The notes under the pieces were generated by a model. The model ran no database searches, was not told the DNA's origin, and saw only the letters and a list, made by a program, of their open reading frames with translations. Source: Enterococcus lemanii (GTDB lineage Bacteria > Bacillota > Bacilli > Lactobacillales > Enterococcaceae). From it: a stretch of 52,376 nt of DNA. Position numbers and translations under genes: made by a program. Below, one piece after another: positions 48,615 through 52,376 of this stretch (within the stretch, counting starts at the first letter, position 1; the number at the start of each line of letters is the position of its first letter). The DNA is taken from positions 1 through 52,376 of the forward strand of contig NZ_JAFBFD010000019.1 in assembly GCF_016909125.1 (NCBI RefSeq), given 5' to 3'.

Positions 48615-48624
48615 AGCTTTAAGA

Positions 48625-49863
48625 TTATCCTACTTTTTTCTCTTGATAAACAAGTTTCGGTTGGGCATCGCCATTTGCGGCCTCTTTTGTAATAATTACT
48701 TCTTTAATGTCTTCTTGTGATGGGATATCAAACATTACATCTAACATGATGTCTTCAATAATCGAACGCAAACCACGTGCACCCGTATTTCTTTCAATTG
48801 CTTTTGCAGCAATCGCTTTTAAGGCATCCGTCTCAAATGAAAGTTTTGTATCATCTAATGCCAATAATTTTTGGTATTGTTTGACTAAAGCATTTTTTGG
48901 TTCCGTCAAAATTTGGACAAGATCGGCTTCGGTTAATTTGTCAAGTGCAGCCATCACTGGTAAGCGCCCGATAAATTCAGGAATCAAGCCAAATTTCAAT
49001 AAATCTTCTGGGATGATATGTTTCATGATACTTTCGTCATCTGAAATCTTTTGATTATTTGCACCAAAACCAATCGTCTTTTCACCCATCCGGTTTTTAA
49101 CAATGGTTTCAATCCCATCAAAAGCACCACCAACAATAAAGAGAATGTTCGTTGTGTCAATTTGAATCATCTCTTGGTGTGGGTGTTTACGGCCACCTTG
49201 AGGCGGAACACCCGCAACGGTTCCTTCTAAAATTTTTAGTAAGGCTTGTTGCACCCCTTCACCTGAAACGTCACGAGTAATCGAGACATTTTCACTTTTA
49301 CGCGCAATTTTATCAATTTCATCGATGTAAATAATACCTTTTTCCGCTCGCTCAACATCGTAATCCGCTGATTGCAATAGTTTTAAAAGAATATTTTCAA
49401 CATCTTCACCGACATAACCTGCTTCGGTGAGGCTTGTCGCATCTGCAATTGCAAAAGGGACATTTAAACTACGAGCCAATGTTTGTGCTAAAAATGTTTT
49501 CCCTGATCCAGTTGGACCGATTAAACAAATATTACTCTTTTGCAATTCCACTCCGTCATCTTCTGTTTCGGCGTTTACGCGTTTATAGTGGTTATACACC
49601 GCTACTGCTAATGCACGTTTGGCACGGTCTTGCCCAATGACATATTGATTTAAAATATCTAACAGTTCTTTAGGTTTAGGTAGATCCATCAACTCAAAAA
49701 CTGCTTCTTCATAAAATTCTTCATCGATAATTTCTTTACACAGTTCGATACATTCGTCACAAATGTAGACACCTGGACCAGCTACGATTTTACGCACTTC
49801 ATTTTGGGCTTTCCCACAAAATGAACAGCAAACTGGATCATTTCCTTTTGTATTTTCGTACAC
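48625..49863 (-). CDS. clpX: ATP-dependent protease ATP-binding subunit ClpX
   Basis: AAA+ unfoldase feeding ClpP. 412 residues. Zinc domain with [26 protein letters not shown] (C4, 12-40), Walker A GPTGSGKT near 115, pore loop GYVGED near 147, Walker [13 protein letters not shown] near 173, RKH loop GRKHPHQE near 222, and GARGLRS near 363. I use the GTG at 49863 ([10 protein letters not shown]), eight bases after AAGGAG. The frame continues eight codons upstream to another GTG with poorer spacing. Confidence 0.97.
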   Translation of the reverse strand: MYENTKGNDPVCCSFCGKAQNEVRKIVAGPGVYICDECIELCKEIIDEEFYEEAVFELMDLPKPKELLDILNQYVIGQDRAKRALAVAVYNHYKRVNAETEDDGVELQKSNICLIGPTGSGKTFLAQTLARSLNVPFAIADATSLTEAGYVGEDVENILLKLLQSADYDVERAEKGIIYIDEIDKIARKSENVSITRDVSGEGVQQALLKILEGTVAGVPPQGGRKHPHQEMIQIDTTNILFIVGGAFDGIETIVKNRMGEKTIGFGANNQKISDDESIMKHIIPEDLLKFGLIPEFIGRLPVMAALDKLTEADLVQILTEPKNALVKQYQKLLALDDTKLSFETDALKAIAAKAIERNTGARGLRSIIEDIMLDVMFDIPSQEDIKEVIITKEAANGDAQPKLVYQEKKVG

Positions 49864-50022
49864 GGTGTTCACTCCTTGATTTTTCACCTTCGTTCAATCT
49901 AAAGGTAGAAAAGCTTAATTTAACAATCTTTGCACATTCTAACATAGTTCAATTAAAAGAAAAAGACTTTCACTCAATTGCATTAAAGAATTCTAAAGAA
50001 TTACGGAAACAACGGCCTCATT

Positions 50023-50063
50023 TAAAAAACCGCCAGGAGAAATTCCCCAGACGGTCTTTTTAA
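50023..50063 (-). terminator. Terminator of tig
   Basis: Minus-strand stem from GACCGTC... to ...GGCGGTT with inner GGGGA/TCTCC-type pairing, followed by TTTTTTAAA. Confidence 0.8.
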
Positions 50064-50071
50064 ATGTAAAA

Positions 50072-51352
50072 TTAAGCTTCAACAGCTGTAGAAGTAATTA
50101 CTTCAACTGCTTTTTTCATTGTAATATCATGTTTTAACATGTCTTCTGATAAAACGCGACGTACTTGTGCTTCAGGCATATTGTAGCTTTCTGCTAATTC
50201 TTTGATTTCTGCTTCGATTTCTTCTGCAGTTGTCTCGAATCCTTCTGCTTTTGCGATTGCTTCAATCACTAAGTTTGTTTTCACACGGTTATCTGCTTCG
50301 CCTTCGAATTGTTTGTGTAGGTCAGCTTCCGTTGTACCTGTTAATTGGTAGTACATTTCTGGCGCGATTCCTTGACGTTGCATGTTGTTTAAGAATTCGT
50401 CCATTGCACGGTGTACTTCATCGTGAACCATCACGTGTGGTAATTCAACGATTTCAGCATTTTCAACTGCTAAACGAATAGCCGCTTCTTCAACTGCATC
50501 TTTCGCCGCTTCTTCTTTGCTTTCTTTAATTTCAGCTAAGAATTTTTCTTTTAATTCTGCTAAAGTTTCAACTTCTTCGTCGATATCTTTTGCAAATTCG
50601 TCATCTAATTCAGGTAATTCTTTGCCTTTTACTTCATGAACTGTTACTTTGAAAGTTGCTTCTTTACCTGCTAAGTCTTCTGCTTGATACTCTTCTGGGA
50701 AAGTTACCACAACATCCAATGAATCGCCCGCTTTTTGACCAACTAATTGTTCTTCAAAACCTGGGATGAATGAACCTGAACCTAATTCTAATGAGTAGTT
50801 CTCACCTTTGCCGCCTTCAAACGCTTCTTCACCTAAGAAACCTTCAAAGTCGATAACAACTGTATCACCTTCAACAGCTGCGTCTTCTTTCACAACTAAT
50901 TCTGCATGTTGTGATTGTAATTGTGCTAAACGTGCGTCAACGTCTGCTTCAGTTGCTTCACGGTCTTGTTTTTCAACAGTTAAGTTTTTATATTCGCCTA
51001 ATTTCACTTCAGGTTTTACTGTAACTTTTGCTGTAATAACCCAATCTTGGCCTTTTTCCATACTTTCAACGTCGATTTCTGGACGTGAAACAGGATCAAT
51101 TCCAGCTTCTTTAACCGCTGCATCGTAAATTTCTGGTAAAACAGCATTCAAAGCATCTTCATATAATGCTTCTTCGCCATACATACGGTTAAAAACAGTA
51201 CGACTTACTTTCCCTTTACGAAATCCTGGTACGTTTAAGTTTTTCTTCACGCTATTAAAAGCTTGAGTTAAACCTTTTTGAATTGATTCTTGATCAACAG
51301 AAAATGTTAATACGCCATCATTTGTGGCAGTTTTTTCCCATTTTGCAGTCAT
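50072..51352 (-). CDS. tig: Trigger factor, ribosome-bound chaperone
   Basis: Cotranslational chaperone and prolyl isomerase at the ribosome exit. 426 residues: ribosome-binding domain with the tail motif [29 protein letters not shown] near 40-68 (GFRKGK contacts L23), FKBP-type domain about 155-245 ([30 protein letters not shown]), and a helical C-terminal domain. ATG with CGGAGGG. In Bacilli tig precedes clpX, as here. Confidence 0.97.
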   Translation of the reverse strand: MTAKWEKTATNDGVLTFSVDQESIQKGLTQAFNSVKKNLNVPGFRKGKVSRTVFNRMYGEEALYEDALNAVLPEIYDAAVKEAGIDPVSRPEIDVESMEKGQDWVITAKVTVKPEVKLGEYKNLTVEKQDREATEADVDARLAQLQSQHAELVVKEDAAVEGDTVVIDFEGFLGEEAFEGGKGENYSLELGSGSFIPGFEEQLVGQKAGDSLDVVVTFPEEYQAEDLAGKEATFKVTVHEVKGKELPELDDEFAKDIDEEVETLAELKEKFLAEIKESKEEAAKDAVEEAAIRLAVENAEIVELPHVMVHDEVHRAMDEFLNNMQRQGIAPEMYYQLTGTTEADLHKQFEGEADNRVKTNLVIEAIAKAEGFETTAEEIEAEIKELAESYNMPEAQVRRVLSEDMLKHDITMKKAVEVITSTAVEA

Positions 51353-51411
51353 TTAATTCCCTCCGAATAACTAATAATTTACATATGAAATAGTTTCATG
51401 CATACCTTTAA

Positions 51412-51440
51412 ATAGTACACTAAGCACCTAGAAATGTAAA
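51412..51440 (-). promoter_or_regulatory. Promoter of tig
   Basis: Minus-strand TTTACA (51435-51440), 17-base spacer, TACTAT (51412-51417). Downstream in the leader, ATGAAA-TAG-TTTCAT (51385-51399) is an inverted repeat of unknown role. Confidence 0.7.
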
Positions 51441-51507
51441 CATTTTAAAACAAAAGTTCTGATGATTTTCTTTTTTATTCATTATTTTTTGCTAAATTTA
51501 CAAAATT

Positions 51508-51747
51508 TCACGCAAATTCATGATAGTAAGCGCGAATTTTTGTTTTCAGTTGCTGAATTTCTGGGTATGCAGCTAAAGCTTCTGCCGCCTTTTCATCCCC
51601 AAAAATAGCTTGATACTCGTAACGATAACTCTTCTCCCAATCCGGTACTTCGCTAAGTGTCGGCAAAAATGGATACAATAACGCAAAGTGGGCTTGCGCG
51701 GGAGTTTGACACTTCCACTTCATAAAAACGCTCGAAAAGCTTGTCAT
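51508..51747 (-). pseudogene. Orphan coding fragment next to an insertion sequence, family unknown
   Basis: A 79-residue frame whose last ~70 residues (KWKCQTPAQAHFALLYPFLP ... IQQLKTKIRAYYHEFA) have normal protein-like composition. The start is doubtful: the ATG at 51747 has no ribosome site and abuts the IS-derived sequence; an internal ATG at 51723 has only a weak GAGCG ahead. I suspect the 3' end of a gene cut by the IS insertion, but an intact small gene cannot be excluded. Confidence 0.45.
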
Positions 51748-51782
51748 AGCTTATTTTTTTTGTCAAATTTCTACATTCGCTA

Positions 51783-51811
51783 TTGAGTACTATTTAGTAC
51801 TGGTGTATAAT
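51783..51811 (+). promoter_or_regulatory. Promoter of the IS1634-like transposase
   Basis: TTGAGT (51783-51788), 17-base spacer, TATAAT (51806-51811). AGTACT occurs twice (51786-51791, 51796-51801), a self-complementary repeat lying over the -35 and spacer. Confidence 0.75.
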
Positions 51812-51840
51812 AGGTGATATATAGGTGAGGTGAAGTCGTT

Positions 51841-52209
51841 ATGCGAATTAAAAAAAGTGTTTCTAAAAATTCCGTTTCTTATTCTGTTATCGATAATGTA
51901 CGTGGCGTTAATGGGAAATCAACCACAAAAGTCATTGAAGCCCTAGGAAATGAGCAACAAATTCGTGAAAGACACCCTGGAGTAGATCCAGAAGAGTGGG
52001 CACGTGCCTATGCTAAAAAATTAACACTCGAACAAAAATTAAAAACCGAAACCATCCTCATTAAACATCACCCCGATAAGGTTATTCCAAAAGGGAAACA
52101 AAAAACATTTAATGTTGGTTATTTATTTTTACAGTCCATTTATCATCAATTGAAATTACACAAGGTTTGCCAAGAAATTTCTAGTAAATACAACTTTTCT
52201 TATGATTTG
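51841..52209 (+). pseudogene. 5' part of an IS1634-family transposase, interrupted
   Basis: About 123 N-terminal residues: MRIKKSVSKNSVSYSVIDNV, TTKVIEALGNEQQIRERHPGVDPEEWARAYAKKL, FNVGYLFLQSIYHQLKLHKVCQEISSKYNFSYDL. These match the conserved N-terminus of IS1634-type (IS4-related) transposases. Family members continue with a segment like NEILSRLIY; here the sequence changes abruptly near 52209 and the frame stops at 52243. The catalytic DDE region is missing from the window and lies, if anywhere, beyond the inserted IS30-like element. Good ribosome site AGGTGAGGTG. Confidence 0.82.
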
Positions 52210-52251
52210 GTAAGTTGTAAAATGAAGTGCATACAAAATAAATAGAAAAAA

Positions 52252-52314
52252 GTCATGTCGATACGTTATACTTATTAGCGTCTAAACCAAAGTATAGGAG
52301 TGTATCGACATGAC
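52252..52314 (+). promoter_or_regulatory. Hairpin covering the transposase ribosome site and start codon
   Basis: GTCATGTCGATAC (52252-52264) and GTATCGACATGAC (52302-52314) are perfect 13-base inverted repeats, with TATACTT / AAGTATA pairing further inside. The right arm contains the ATG, and AGGAG (52296-52300) is inside the loop side of the stem. Confidence 0.8.
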
Positions 52315-52376
52315 CAAAGACAATTTTACCACAAAGAAACGAGAATATAAACATTTATCCGACGTGCAACGTGGGA
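52310..52376 (+). CDS. IS30-family transposase, N-terminal part
   Basis: Begins MTKDNFTTKKREYKHLSDVQRG and runs off the window. The YKHLS-x-x-QRG pattern resembles the start of the helix-turn-helix region of IS30-family transposases from Gram-positive cocci. AGGAG lies nine bases before the ATG. Only 22 residues are visible, so the family call is tentative. Confidence 0.65.
   Translation, partial: MTKDNFTTKKREYKHLSDVQRG

Larger units (their letters stand above)
52210..52376 (+). mobile_element. Left end of an IS30-like insertion sequence (runs off the window)
   Basis: Sequence after about 52209 breaks the IS1634-like reading frame and leads to a new transposase start at 52310. The exact left inverted repeat cannot be set because the right end is outside the window. 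Confidence 0.7.

Overview
The window is AT-rich chromosomal DNA from a low-GC Gram-positive coccus of the Lactobacillales, most likely Enterococcaceae (Enterococcus, Vagococcus or a close relative). This placement is an inference from gene order and protein flavour. The supporting signs are the rlmL/ypsC-rnpB-gpsB-ypsA block divergent from recU-pbp1a, a ribonuclease PH/RdgB fusion, a FabN-like dehydratase divergent from fabI between FabT-type palindromes, a RexB-like AddB, T-box-controlled aminoacyl-tRNA synthetases and B. subtilis-type SOS boxes. Nearly everything is core housekeeping. The mobile material is a transposase remnant near 4.5 kb and a nested pair of insertion sequences at the right edge.

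Layout. 0-4.1 kb: alaS behind a T-box leader, preceded by a protein resembling a degenerate formylglycine-generating-enzyme fold. 4.1-4.9 kb: gene-poor, with a fragment of an IS5/IS1182-type transposase. 4.9-9.1 kb (minus strand): cshB, rlmL-like methyltransferase, RNase P RNA, gpsB, ypsA. 9.2-12.1 kb (plus): recU-pbp1a. 12.2-14.5 kb (minus): perR-ridA and dnaD-nth. 14.6-16.9 kb: tkt and a UPF0291 gene. 17.0-18.1 kb: lexA, then a 73-residue membrane-protein gene under two SOS boxes. 18.2-25.3 kb (minus): recJ-apt, a DUF1269-like gene-rnz-SDR-lapA group, and obgE. 25.6-30.6 kb: mupG-like DUF871 gene, a cyclophilin lipoprotein, fabZ/fabN divergent from fabI, mscS, and cbpB. 30.6-33.3 kb (minus): murI, rph-rdgB fusion, ysnB-like phosphodiesterase. 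33.5-38.4 kb: trpS, and pheS-pheT behind a second T-box. 38.6-45.8 kb (minus): addB-addA. 46-48 kb: two membrane proteins and a TPR/small-acidic-protein pair. 48-51.4 kb (minus): tig, clpX, engB. 51.5-52.4 kb: an orphan fragment and the nested IS pair.

Themes. DNA repair and replication are well represented: recU, nth, dnaD, lexA plus its SOS target, recJ, addAB. So are cell-wall growth and division (gpsB, pbp1a, murI, mupG), RNA processing (rnpB, rnz, rph, cshB, rlmL), lipid synthesis (fabZ/N, fabI) and protein quality control (tig, clpX). The most intriguing item is the small membrane protein next to lexA. It sits behind a near-consensus promoter with one SOS box inside the spacer and a perfect one at the transcription start. 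It has the size, regulation and position of an SOS-induced division inhibitor (YneA/SosA analogue), but I recognise no homology to those proteins.
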